Shown here: positions 30,008 through 40,782 of the stretch, in pieces | How positions within the stretch are numbered: position 1 is the first letter of the stretch | Layout of the letters: every line of letters begins with the position of its first letter | Assembly (NCBI GenBank): GCA_010015675.1 | Contig: ML976995.1 | Location: forward strand, 354,304-398,841 | Direction: 5' to 3' | DNA: 44,538 nt | Origin: Byssothecium circinans | Lineage: Eukaryota; Ascomycota; Dothideomycetes; Pleosporales; Massarinaceae | Notes under the pieces: generated by a model | Database searches by the model: none | What the model was told of the DNA's origin: nothing | The model's input: only the letters and a program-made list of their open reading frames with translations | Position numbers and translations under genes: made by a program

Positions 30008-31957
30008 TTAAACTGCAGCTCCACCGCCGCCTCCTCCATCCCCTCCCCCACTACCACCACCTCCTCCATCTCCCGCCCCACCACCATCCGCACCACCCGA
30101 CCCGGCATCTCCAGCAAGGTCACCCAAGGCGCCTGCGGCCTCCCCAACCGCACTGGCCAGCTCCCGGAACTTCACAACGGCCCCAGAGACCTGCCCATCC
30201 ATCTTCATGTTCCCCTTCTTATCGAAATCCTTACTCTTCCAATAGCTAAGTCGGCCCAAATCGCCCTTCCTCGCTCTTATTTCACTAAACTCAAACCCGT
30301 TCGGATCAATCGCCTTCTCTCGCCGCATCGTATGCCTTTCCCAGTCCTTCAAGATTTGTAATGTGGCAATGACGAGGGCTGGATCGACGGTGGAGGAGCG
30401 GATATGCAGTGCTTCGTCAGGCAAATTGACGAGGGTGAAGGAGCAGGATGGCTTGACGGAAGCCCGGATGCCGCGGCATGATTCGCAAATATCGTGGTCG
30501 AGACAGGCTTTGCACTTCCAGCGTAGCCCGCGTATTGGAGATGCGCCACAGCCTGCGCATTTAGTGCCGATATGAAATTCGTCGTAATCTACGAAGCCGT
30601 CCCAATAGGCATGATCCGCGACTATATCACCGTATAGCGGGTCATTCTGTCCGTGTGCAGCGAAGAGCGCATGTCGTAGAGAATCGTATCTTGCACCGTG
30701 CATGGCGGTGACTGGCGCGTGGCTCACCCACAAATAGAGGCGGCCGTCTGGTCCAACGAACCGAAGACTATCATAGTTTGCCGCATGGACGTAGGTCGTA
30801 ATCATATATTTCCCCTTCGCTGGGAAAAGCGTCTCCATTTTCCGAAACTTGTTTTCCGAGTCCATTTTCAGTCTGTAGGTCCAATTGTCCATCTTTTTAA
30901 CTTTGCCTTTGGGCGGCTCCGGTATCATAGTCCACGTATACTGAGGATCTCTGAAGGTTCCACCTTTCGATTTGAAGGTGAGTTCAAAGGCGGGTTGTGT
31001 TGGTTTTCTGGCGTGCTCGGAAAAACGTACAGTACGCCATTGCTGGGACGTTGGTGTGTCGAGCCAGCTTTCGGCTTTGGGTGCACGAACAGAAGCCCCG
31101 TAGAATGTGGCAATTGCAGGAAACAGAATCCATTGTGGAGGGTACGGCACTTGGCGATGTTGCTCGAGATATTTCGCAAGCGAGGAATGATCTCTAGGTG
31201 CAGGTGGAAGATGTGCTGTCGGTGGAGCTATAGCCGGTAGTTTTCTGCTTGACGCGGAACGTGAGCCAACAACTTCTGGGAGCAAACTTGGTGCTACGTA
31301 GTTTGCTGGGGGATTATATCCCTCATCGAAAGATGCTGGAGGAGGCCCAGCTATGACTTCCGGAAGGGTGCTTGGGTCCAAACTAATCGGTCGAGCATAA
31401 GAATCGGGTCCATATGGCGCTAGTGGTGAACGTGGTGATGATACACTGTGAGAATGTGGTCGTCCCAATGAATTCGGTCCAAATGGAGCAGGTGTGAATA
31501 CACTATGAGAATGCGATCTCACTTGCCGTGGCTGCTCTAAGTAACTCGATCGGAGGTCGGGTTGTGATGGAGTACGTAGAGAGGGTTGTGCTGGGGCGCG
31601 TAATGTGGGCTGGGACGTTCGGGCACTCAGTAGACTGTTTGATCTTCGTCTAGCCTCTTCTACCTCGAGATTTTGAAGCTTGTGCGCGAGTAGCTCGTCT
31701 TCGTTCAGCTGTTCCTGTGGTGTTGTAGTTGGCGGCGCTGGTGGTAGCAAAGCCGGCAATTCCGCTATCACTGGGGCTGGCGCCGCACCATAGTAGGGTT
31801 GTACATAGTCCGCTTGGGATGTTCTTTGTGAGATAAGGTATTGTTGCTCGTATTGCGAGGGTGGCGACTGTCTGTTGTCTGCGAACTGTGCTGTGGATTG
31901 CTGATATGGCGATGGATATGGTGACGGGTACTGTGCGGTAGGCGTTGTTGTCGACAT
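30008..31957 (-). CDS. ZZ-type zinc-finger protein with low-complexity N-terminus
   Basis: A single exon gives 649 aa from the ATG at 31955-31957; the frame is open further up but only to a GTG. Residues 1-250 are Pro/Ser/Gln-rich with near-repeats (SHSHSVFTPAPFGP and PHSHSVSSPRSPLAPYGP; TSQPTLRAPAQPSLRTPSQP). A folded middle part follows (WILFPAIATFYGASVRAPKAE, YTWTMIPEPPKGKVKKMDNW, RFVGPDGRLYLWVSHAP). The ZZ domain at about 461-505 contains HIGTKCAGCGASPIRGLRW and KCKACLDHDICESC, with the C-x2-C...C-x2-C...C-x2-C pattern. The tail is almost pure Gly with Asp, Ser and Ala. ZZ fingers bind peptides or ubiquitin-like N-termini; the specific role here is unknown. It is divergent from the Zn2Cys6 gene. 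Confidence 0.9.
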   Translation of the reverse strand: MSTTTPTAQYPSPYPSPYQQSTAQFADNRQSPPSQYEQQYLISQRTSQADYVQPYYGAAPAPVIAELPALLPPAPPTTTPQEQLNEDELLAHKLQNLEVEEARRRSNSLLSARTSQPTLRAPAQPSLRTPSQPDLRSSYLEQPRQVRSHSHSVFTPAPFGPNSLGRPHSHSVSSPRSPLAPYGPDSYARPISLDPSTLPEVIAGPPPASFDEGYNPPANYVAPSLLPEVVGSRSASSRKLPAIAPPTAHLPPAPRDHSSLAKYLEQHRQVPYPPQWILFPAIATFYGASVRAPKAESWLDTPTSQQWRTVRFSEHARKPTQPAFELTFKSKGGTFRDPQYTWTMIPEPPKGKVKKMDNWTYRLKMDSENKFRKMETLFPAKGKYMITTYVHAANYDSLRFVGPDGRLYLWVSHAPVTAMHGARYDSLRHALFAAHGQNDPLYGDIVADHAYWDGFVDYDEFHIGTKCAGCGASPIRGLRWKCKACLDHDICESCRGIRASVKPSCSFTLVNLPDEALHIRSSTVDPALVIATLQILKDWERHTMRREKAIDPNGFEFSEIRARKGDLGRLSYWKSKDFDKKGNMKMDGQVSGAVVKFRELASAVGEAAGALGDLAGDAGSGGADGGGAGDGGGGGSGGGDGGGGGGAAV

Positions 31958-32776
31958 GTTTTCGTGATAGAAGCGTCTAGGTGTATTTTCAATGAGGGCA
32001 AAGGACGTGAGATATACCACATGGATGTCGAAGGATCCGCCCCCATCTGACAGCTGCTAAGCCACAGTACGGGGCGTGGCTATGCGCGAAGAATTGCGAA
32101 TTTCGCTTACGGCGAAAAGAACGGCCAACTTATCGCTCGTGGTAACGCGTAAGATCTGGCTGCTGAGAGACCCTTCTATATGAAGAACTTACACGGTGAT
32201 TAGAGGCGCGCTGAGGGTTGATGGAGGTTTCGGGCAGTGAAGATGTCGAGTCCGTAAGGCTGGGGGCCTAAAAGACCCTAGCTGACGTCACGCGTCATAT
32301 CCATCTTCGAGTGAGCGTTGTTTGAGACTATTCAAATCATCCTAAAGGATGTAAGCTTGAACGAGGGCACCAGGTAACATGGTATTCCCCGTGGAGGCGC
32401 GTGGATAGTCTTTCGTCTCGTCTTGTAGCTTGAAGGTTTGAGAAGCTACATATGTAGCGTCACTAGCGTGTCAGGTGCCGAGAACCCACGTGACCTCAGA
32501 CATGCCTCTTCCGCTTTGAACAGCCTAGGGGAAACTATGTATTAGATTTGCATATTTGTTTTTAATGTTGCATTACATTACGGCAACATTTATAAAATTT
32601 TAATGGAATGTATGCTGACTAATAAAGGGCCGCCCTGTTTTCACTCTTCCGTCTGGGCAGTGATATCGGGCCGACGACGGCTCATCACAGCCAGCAACAC
32701 CGCGCGCATACCAAGCGCAAGGACATATGTTGTCTCCGAAACCCCCCAGGGGAGTGGCATTTGAACGTATTTGAAT
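31958..32776. promoter_or_regulatory. Divergent promoter region between the ZZ and Zn2Cys6 genes
   Basis: About 820 bases separate the two start codons. It contains a TGACGTCA palindrome (32283-32290, CRE/bZIP type) and a CACGTG E-box (32487-32492). Either could regulate one or both genes. No coding sequence is seen. Confidence 0.45.
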
Positions 32777-34802
32777 ATGCCGTCGAAGCGGAACTGGACT
32801 CAGGCGAACGAAGAAAACGATGCAGTACCAACCCAGTCGCCAGCAACTCGTCCCAAGCCTTCAGTGCCCAGTATGAACATCCCGACACCTGCACCGAGTA
32901 TCTCGCGGAAGGTGAAGGCCTGCGTGGCATGCCGAAAACAAAAGGTATCTTAGTCGCAATTCCATACATCTACCAACTTACTATAGCAGTTGTAACTGAT
33001 TCATAATCTAGATCAAATGTATTATGGATCAAGGACCCCCGTGCAAAAGGTGTACGGAGAGAAATCTGTCCTGCGTATTGAACAAGAGCTTGCAAACACT
33101 AATCGAAGAGAGATCTGAATGGAAACACACCGTCATTGACGATCTCACTAGCATTCATTCAGCTTTGCAACAAGCACTCTCCAGGCTAGAACTCCCGGCG
33201 CTTCCTGCACTGCGAACAAATACCACCGGCCCCACGGAAACATCGCCTCATGTGGAAGTTTTGGATAGAGAAGAAGCTGGACCGTCCTGCGACAACTCAC
33301 CACGGATATCGCCGCGGGGAGATGCAGTACCGCATGTTCCTATCGAATCTTTATACCAAATAACTAGACTCAGAGCCCTACGCTCAGATGATGCTGGAGG
33401 AGAAGACAGACCGCCCTTTCAAATAACGTCCAAAACTCCGGTGGATGACTTCATATCCAATGGCTTTGTCAGCGCGGAAGACGCTACCCGTCTGGTGACG
33501 CTCTACCTCGGTCGCATTGACCACTTCATGTACAACATCGGTGGAGGCGGGAAGTACCGAGATCTCGAGAGTTTGCGTCGCGGCTGTCCCATCTTGACCG
33601 CTTGTGTTTGTGCAGTGGCCGCTTTGCATGATCCAATGAGCAACCACCTCTATGGGGTGTGCAAGCGAGAGTTCCAAAGACTGATGGCCGCTTCCATGTT
33701 CGAACGACGGATAAACCGGGATCAAATGCGAGCCATGTGTATCGGCGCATACTGGCTTCACGATATCTCTTGGACGCTTTCGGGCTATGCTATTCGACGA
33801 GCTACCGAAGTCAGCCTCAGCAGCAACTTCCATCGCGTCCTGGCAACTGGTAGTGAAGAGGCTATGGAATGCATGCGCATATGGTACATTCTGTATATAT
33901 GCGATCATCATCTTTCCATTCTCTACGGACGCCCATCTATCGTCCGAGAAGACGGTTCAATATCTGGCTGGGAGCAATTAACGAAAACACCCGTGTTCAA
34001 CGAGTCGGACAAGCGCATGGTCAGTCAGATGGCCCTACTCATCATCATGAGCAACGTCCGGGAAATCTTTGGACCAGACACGGGTGAGCCGGTACCGCAG
34101 GCATTTGCTCCACAATTAGCCAACTTCAGCCGACAGATCGATCAATGGATGGGGTACTGGAACACGCAGCTGCTCCAAGATCGCCAATTCATCGGCGAAT
34201 TTCCCAAGAAGGGTGTCATACTCCACGCCCACCTTGCGAAGCTACGCCTTCATTCGCACGTCTTCCGTGGATTGAAAGGAGGCTCGGTACCCCCTCACTT
34301 CCAGGAAAGTGCAGCAGAGGCGGTCTCAGCAGCCACCTCCACAATCGAGATGCTGCTAACCGACTACGATATCCGCGAAGGACTCGTTGGTATACCGCAT
34401 TACCTCCACTCGATGATTGCATTCGCCTGCGTGTTCCTTCTCAAGATCGCTGCCCAACATAGCGGCCAGTACATTGAAGATATGGTCATTTACGACCTCA
34501 CCTCGAAAGCTGTACAACAATTCCGTTCCACTGCTGTGGGCAAGTGGCACCTCGTTCACCTGATGGCTGATGGATTGGAGAAAATGATATTGGCGAGAAC
34601 GAGACCAATGGCTACTGGGTCTCTCAATGGTAATGACCAAACTGACCTTGATCGCAATATGGGGATTAACTCCACCATATCCCCGACGGCTAATGTTTAT
34701 GAGGGCGCATTTATGGGTGGCGCTTTTGGAGATGAGTTTTCATCCTTCCTTCACTTCACGTCAGAGGATTTCGGGGTCAATCTCAATTCGTTTGGTCTCT
34801 AA
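32777..34802 (+). CDS. Zn(II)2Cys6 transcription factor
   Basis: Exons 32777-32944 and 33012-34802 (67-nt intron, GTATCT donor, ATCTAG acceptor) give 652 aa. The zinc cluster spans the splice site: KACVACRKQK joins IKCIMDQGPPCKRC and TERNLSC. This gives C49-x2-C52-x6-C59-x7-C67-x2-C70-x6-C77, all six cysteines present. A linker and short coiled coil follow (LTSIHSALQQALSRLEL). The middle matches the fungal-specific transcription factor domain, with CPILTACVCAVAALHDP, AYWLHDISWTLSGYAIRRATEVSL, MECMRIWYILYICDHHLSILYGRPSI. The C-terminus is Asn/Ser/Phe-rich and mildly acidic, plausible for activation. Nuclear DNA-binding regulator; targets unknown. No biosynthetic gene cluster lies next to it. 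Confidence 0.93.
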
Positions 34803-36780
34803 TCAGAATGCGCAAGTCGTTGAAACGTGATAGCAGGGGTTAACGCCTTAACAATCGTAAAATGCGAAGCGTATTGTATCCACCTTGGCTCACTTTTACA
34901 AAGTACGGAGTAGGGCTATTTCTTAATTTTGATCACCGCGAGAGACGGATTTCTCCCTTACCGCACACCTTTTACCGGCGTTGCGCTACATGCAGACCTT
35001 TTCTGCACTGGTAAGCTCACGGTACGGAGCACATATCGATCACGTGACAAAGACATTTCCGCGGTCCAAGCTTCCCAGGTGTATCTCACCATGCGATACA
35101 CTCTGTATTATGAGCCATCATAATTCTATAAGCGCATAATCAGTCATCTGCGTTCACAGCCTTCCGCCGTTGGAGCAGCGAGGGAGGATACGGAAGGAAG
35201 ACTAAGGCTAACATGTTACGAATACCAACCAAGGGGATATTCAGGTCCATATTTAGTAGAGAACGCATTTCGTACAGCATTGTGTCAAAAGTTGGGAAAT
35301 ACTTCCCGTAGTTGAGATGCGCATATTATCGACCACTCTTCCGCCAGCACAGCCTCTCGGACACTCATCGCCGTAGCAGAATCTTGACACAGGCGCTTTG
35401 CAAAGCTCATCTAGAGTATATACAGTGCCCGGTACTTTGCCCAGGGAGTAGGCTTTTGTGAATCTGTGAGATACACTACCTTTCTACAAAGGTATGCTTG
35501 CTTCGCTATTCATTCAGCCACTCATGCTAGCGAGTGCGACAATTATACACCATCGTCGAGAATTACGGGCACCACTTCAAGTTCCTCCTGCCTAAGCCAT
35601 TCGCTCGCTTTGCAAGGCATTCTCTATGGGATATATGGCCACAAGACTTGGCTGAATAAGCTTGCAAGCCGCTATTTCCCACGTCATCTCCCATTGATAT
35701 ATCACGCATGTCGGAGGTAGCGCCTAGTAGGGTCTTATTTATTCGTTGTCAATAATACGTTTGCCTAAGAGTAGGAACTGATCCCAGTCCTCTTCTGGGC
35801 TCGATAATATGCGAAGGAAGCCTGGCTGGTTGCACTTTTCTGTGTGAAGTGGGCCAACAGGTGGAGGCGTGCGTCCCGATACCGTTATTATTGTAGACGT
35901 GGACATTGCTTCGAATCAAACAAGGACCCTTTCAAAGGATATTAGAGTGCGAGTGCTTATGAATGGCGCGAGAGTGGAAGCAGTGGAGAAGGTTATTGTG
36001 TAGATAGATGCGGAAGGTTCTCTAGAGGGTGCTGAGTGGCTTACTACTGATCAAAGAAGGAGCAATCATCGCCACTAGTACTGAGTACAGTAGGGTACCA
36101 ACACAAGGAAAAAACACGATGAGGCGCACCGGCCTCAGAACTCGAACGACTTAGGATGAACGATTACGTAAGCGGAGCGGATTAACCTGCGTCCGACAGA
36201 GGCTTACTACTGATATGGCGCCACCCTTATCCGTGCGAGTTATGGGGCGGAGGTGAGTAAATATGTTCATCCTAATGTACCACCTTCAGAAGCCTCGCTA
36301 GCGATGAATCTGGGGTTAAGCTGTATTGCGGCAGACATCTGGAGTATATTCTAAAATAGAGAAGGCGGGCCCACAACTATAAAGGTAATTTACAAAGACG
36401 TAGGTGAGAAAGGCGTAGTAGTGTGCTCGGTTACTTACGTTATACTTACTAGTAGCAGGAGCGGGAAAAATGGGCAGGAGTTAGTTCCCGAACGGAGTAT
36501 CTGATGTAATACGTATCAAACAATGTCTGAGGTGTTAGAAGGCGGTCGCGTTTCACTATGCTCGTACTCGTCATTAAATATATACTCGTGGGGCTGGGCC
36601 CTAAGCATGAACATCCTCAGTAGCATAATCATTTTGATAGCTAAGTAACGCCAACATCAGAGATATCCGACTGAAGTCCCGGCTCAACCATCACAGATAC
36701 AGAGACCTCGAACATTTGGCTATGCTAGCGCTGAGTCGGTTACGAACATACGCCAAAGAGCTATACTCTCCCGATCACCA
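34803..36780. other. 2-kb gene-poor stretch
   Basis: No supported gene. It includes copy B of the TATA-leader block (35416-35595) and a 14-base direct repeat ggcttactactgat at 36038 and 36201. The sequence from 36000 to 36780 looks like worn mobile-element DNA, but no ends, LTRs or transposase motifs could be identified. Confidence 0.5.
35416..35595 (+). repeat. TATA-leader-ATG block, copy B, with a short signal-peptide-like frame
   Basis: A TATATAC box (35417) is followed by gcccggtactttgcc, cttttgtgaatctgtga and acctttctacaaaggtATG (ATG at 35494), paralleling copy A at 29756. The frame after the ATG encodes 33 residues (MLASLFIQPLMLASATII...), whose start looks like a secretion signal, then stops at TAA. 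It may be the decayed 5' end of a small secreted-protein gene. This is inference; no intron or downstream exon was found. Confidence 0.5.
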
Positions 36781-38380
36781 TCACTTCTCCATCTTCTTTT
36801 TCAGAAACTTCCTGGCAAACTTCTCGTGAGTTCTAGACCTCAAGCCCATAATGTTCTGCATAGATGCTGTGCAGAGCGAGCAAGGCGGGCTCTGCTTGCA
36901 TGGGCATCTCCCCATAGGTACAGCCGGCTGCTCGATATCGTGGTCTGGCAAAGTCAAAGGGGGAGCTCCAAGGGAGTTTCGGTGCGGATCCAAGGCGATG
37001 TCTTGCTTTGGGCGCACTCTGCGCATGGACGTATTTTCCGAAAGCTCCTTGTTCTCTTTCGACAATCGGCCAACTTGAGGTTCCTCAGAAGTTGCTTCCA
37101 TGATAGCCATGACCTCCAATCCCTTTTTGTCACGTCTATTGCTTGTTGAGCCTTCTGTGATGGATCCACTAACGTAACGAAGCTCCGGGGCTTGAAAATT
37201 GGGCGCTCTGATTGTTCCTAGGAGTTCGTGAAACGCTTCCGAGACGGCGCGGCCATGCGAGTAAAGCATTCTGTTCTTCATGACTTTCGAAGGCCCCACA
37301 GAAGAAGGCAAAATCACACGCTTGAAGGACAGAAGGGAATCAAGGGCTTCGGCGTTGGAGAGACCTTGAGGAGTTAGTGTGAAGATATCAAGAAAGATGG
37401 TATAAAGACCTACGGGGTGAGTCTGACTGAATTCTGGTATTCATGTCTTCAATCTTTTCGAGTGCGACATCGGGTCTCTCGATGCTGGGGGCGCAAAGCA
37501 TGAGCTCAGTCTGGATGAAGCTATGATCCATATCCTGCACCTCGTGAAGTGCGGCAATCGTTCGTCGGCTCGCCTCCAGCTCTCGTCTGAAATTCTCTTG
37601 TTGCGTGTCGTGTGAGCATTTCTCCCTTCTCAGTGACTCCTCAAGCTTGATTGTCCTCTCTTTGAGATTCCTGTTCTCCCAGAAATATTCTTGCCTCTTC
37701 ATCTCAATGTCTGCACACTCTTCCTCGAGCTCATCGTACTGCTCCAAGAGCAGATCGTGTTCTTTATTTACTTCATCAAGGTTGCTTTGAAGGTCGATAA
37801 CCTCACGTTGGGATAAAGTCCACCAATATTGAAAGTTTGTCAACGCAGCGATTTGCTCTTGCGACTCGTCCTTTTCTTCCCGAAGCTCGTCATTCTTTTC
37901 TTGTAGCTGGCCGTTCTTTTCCCTTAGCTCTTTCATCTTTTTTTTGAGCTTTTCTGTCTGTTCTAGCAGCTCCCTTTTCTGTTCTTTGAGCATTTCGTTG
38001 CTCAAAGTAAGCATGTCTCGTTCTCCCGCAAGCCTCTTCCGCTCATTCCAGTCCTCTCTCCATGTCTGCTTGGGTACTAATACATGAGGCTCGTCCGCGG
38101 CAGCTTGTTGCTGAATGGCTGCCTGTGGGAGTACACTGACGGGAATGTTTGATTGTGGAAGAGTTTGATAGGCCGGAGAGGGAGGAGGATATGTAGGCGC
38201 AGACGGCATCTGATATCCTTGCGGGGGAGGAGCAACAGCATAACCATGAGGAGCGGCGTACGTATATGTGGGCTGTGGGGATGGGATCGTTTGCGGTGGT
38301 TGTAAAAAGACAGGCGGCGGCAAATACGGCGGAGGAGGGTTTGGGTAGCCGCCAGGCTGAGCGAAATAGTTGTATGCCAT
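36781..38380 (-). CDS. Proline-rich coiled-coil protein
   Basis: Exons 38380-37414 and 37364-36781 (49-nt intron, GTAGGT donor, CTCAAG acceptor) give 516 aa from MAYNYFAQPGGYPNPPPPYL. About 100 Pro/Tyr/Gln-rich residues are followed by a long coiled coil (about 120-300) rich in Glu, Lys and Leu (EMLKEQKRELLEQTEKLKKK, ELREKNGQLQEKNDELREEK, EEECADIEMKRQEYFWENRN). The C-terminal part is basic and ends in KFARKFLKKKMEK, with a short Cys cluster (GRCPCKQSPPCSLCTA). It looks like a cytoskeletal or scaffold protein, but no named family is recognised. Both exons are needed, since the frame of exon 1 ends soon after the donor. Confidence 0.8.
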
Positions 38381-38913
38381 CTGCAGAACAATTGAGTAAG
38401 CTTTGAAAGCCCACGCAGATGCCGTACAATACAATCACCTTAGCGATACCTGGTGGGCCCCAACAGAAGTTGACGGTAATCTGGAGCAAGTGTTCGAGCA
38501 CGCGTTGTTGCCCGTTGCGTTGACGCTAACCACTTCGGGCCAAATCGCGCAAGAAGGGAAGGAGAAGGCTTCGCATGACAACCATAGTGATGGGAGTCCA
38601 ACAACAAATAGAGTATCATAATACAGATCCTTTTATTGAATCCTTCCTCACGTTGTAGTGAAGTGGAGGGTAGGGAGACGTGGTAAAAGACTGTAAGTGA
38701 GCGCCTAATCTTCCAATTCACTCACTGAGCCTCTATCGATCTTCCAAAGACTATTGCCGCCGGCAGTAGCAGCAAAACAAGTCCCTCCAATACCTCCACC
38801 GTCATATTATATGACAGCAACCCACCCACTACCAAGCGCATATTAAACCCAACCATAGCCTCCCACCTCACCACCACTCTCAAACCTCCAATCCAAGCAC
38901 TTACCTACTTACT
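38381..38913. other. Intergenic, no gene seen
   Basis: It lies between the start of the coiled-coil gene and the 3' end of the 209-aa gene, both on the minus strand. It should hold the coiled-coil gene promoter. Confidence 0.45.
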
Positions 38914-39543
38914 TCAATTCACAATCCCCTGTCCTCTATACCTCCTCCTCCACTCCACCAATCTCTCACTCCCCACCTTCAACTTCGTAACATACGCCCC
39001 AATCGCCGGATCCGTCCCCAGAACCCCGGGCTGCAGCATCATCGTCGCCTCCTTCCAGCTAACACCCACCCCCTTCCCAAACCCCTCCATCTTCTCCACC
39101 ACCTTCTCTGACCACTCCCACATCCCATACTCCAGCTCATCCAAACAGACCTTCGCATCACGAATAAATAGCACATCGCTCTCCGACCTCAGCGCCTCGG
39201 GGCGCGCATAGCACCGCACGCCGTCGACTAAGTGCTGGTAGAAGGTGCGGTAGGTGTCGTCCATAGTGCGGAGCTGCTTCTCGTGGAGAGCGATTAGGGA
39301 TTCGTAGATGGGGATGACGTGTTGCGCACGGGTTTGGAGGACGGCTTCGCTGGAACCGGTCTTGTTGACGACGTTGCCGGTGAGGAAAAGGGAGCGATTT
39401 TGGCGCGCCGTTTTGTGGGTTGAGATGAGTGTTTTGAGGAGGGTTTTGCGGGCGCGCATTATAGGGGGGAGAGTGGGGAGAATCGTGCTGCCCGGGGGGT
39501 TGAGAATGAGGTCGCGGATTGTGGTGAAGGTTGTGCTGGACAT
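38914..39543 (-). CDS. Small helical fungal protein of unknown function (209 aa)
   Basis: Single exon with ATG at 39541-39543. The sequence looks fully helical. A first region (MRARKTLLKTLISTHKTARQ) is followed by the central VLQTRAQHVIPIYESLIALH, a pairing helix (DDTYRTFYQHLVDGVR) and a late segment (DAKVCLDELEYGMWEWSEKV). No signal peptide or membrane helix. The central pattern resembles the next gene upstream (NKRADHITDKFKQVVPMYRD), so the two are probably paralogues. Function unknown. The intact frame and shared pattern make this a likely real gene. Confidence 0.7.
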   Translation of the reverse strand: MSSTTFTTIRDLILNPPGSTILPTLPPIMRARKTLLKTLISTHKTARQNRSLFLTGNVVNKTGSSEAVLQTRAQHVIPIYESLIALHEKQLRTMDDTYRTFYQHLVDGVRCYARPEALRSESDVLFIRDAKVCLDELEYGMWEWSEKVVEKMEGFGKGVGVSWKEATMMLQPGVLGTDPAIGAYVTKLKVGSERLVEWRRRYRGQGIVN

Positions 39544-39834
39544 TTTGTGTGGGAGGGGTGTGTAGTGATGATGGGAGCTAGTTTGTTGTAATGAAATGAG
39601 GGTTGTGTTGATGAAGGGTACGTGGAGAGTTATAGAGGGAAGAGTTCTGCTCGAAGCGTTGGGTTAGCGGCCTTGTGCAAACGCGCTGCTGAGTCGCTCT
39701 GAGGCGTTGCTGGGGTGATTCTGGGATCACAGGCGATGTCTACCTTGGAGAGAAAGAATTTTCATTCACGGACTCTATCTTGTGCCAGCTATCCATCGCC
39801 ATGTCTCTCTCATATCACTGTACCTATTCCCCGT

Positions 39835-40496
39835 TCAATAATCCGTCACCCCCAAAAGGGCTGGTATGTTCGCCAACCGCGCCGCATCTCGATGTGTACT
39901 CAGCACCAACCCAACGCTCGCCTCAGCCAACTTGGAATCCACAGCATGCAAGGAAGCATGAAGCCTCTTGATAATTGTCGGAGCCATGTCGAACAGAGCC
40001 ACAGCCTTCTCCGCCCCACGCTCATTGTCCAGCTCACCGTCACTGCCAAAGAGGCCAGATATAGAGCTCGTAGCGTCGGTACATTTTTGAACCAAGCCTT
40101 CGACGTCCTTCTAATAGAGATCCGCAAATTTGATGACGAGTTGGTGATACTCCAGGTCCTCCGCTGTCATATTTGCCGATGTCGTATCCACCTTTCGAGC
40201 GCTTTCACGCCGTAGACGGGACTGCTGATACCACACTGTCTCGTGGATCCATGTGAGACGGCAAGGAGGTCGCGGTACATGGGGACGACTTGCTTGAACT
40301 TGTCGGTGATGTGGTCGGCGCGTTTGTTCACAGCTTCCGCGGCAATGGACAGAGGGCTGTTCTCGCCACCTGCACGCGCAATGATCAGTTCGTCGGGTAT
40401 GGCTTGGGCTTGGATGGACGCAACGAAACATTCGCCCAATAATGCTGGTGGGAAGTCTTTGAAGATGGACAGGTCGGTCGTTTGAGGGTGGGACAT
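39835..40496 (-). pseudogene. Decayed paralogue of the 209-aa helical protein
   Basis: The ATG at 40494-40496 opens MSHPQTTDLSIFKDFPPALL, leading to AVNKRADHITDKFKQVVPMYRDLLAV in good frame. At about 40245-40262 the frame must shift by one base to continue as HETVWYQQSRLRRES, TTSANMTAEDLEYHQLVIKF and ADLY. A TAG at 40111-40113 interrupts it. The same frame then runs on with KDVEGLVQKCTDATSSISGL and RGAEKAVALFDMAPTIIKRL to a stop at 39835. Two lesions in a 662-base gene make it non-functional unless both are sequence errors. The helical pattern matches the adjacent gene at 38914-39543. Confidence 0.65.
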
Positions 40497-40782
40497 GAGG
40501 GATGATGGAAGGGTTGGGAGTTATGAGGTTGGTTTGTGGCTGGGTTGGAAGTCCGGGTTCGCTTTCACAGGTTTCTTCGAGTTGGAAATCCCGTCAAGAT
40601 TCTGCAGTGATACTGTAAGATGAGGGACTGAGGAGCTTATTTATAAATGAAATGGGAAGCGTTTGCTACCTACAAACTGATTGCAAAACCTGCTGCCCAA
40701 CAACCGAGTCGGCAAACATATGGGAAATTGCTAGGAAGCAAGCATCCAGCCCATTCACTGCGCTTCCACCTCCACCCCTACC

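Noticed and set aside
30005..30361. Pro/Ser/Thr-rich plus-strand frame at the end of the ZZ gene
   Set aside because: It is the antisense of the glycine-rich C-terminal tail.
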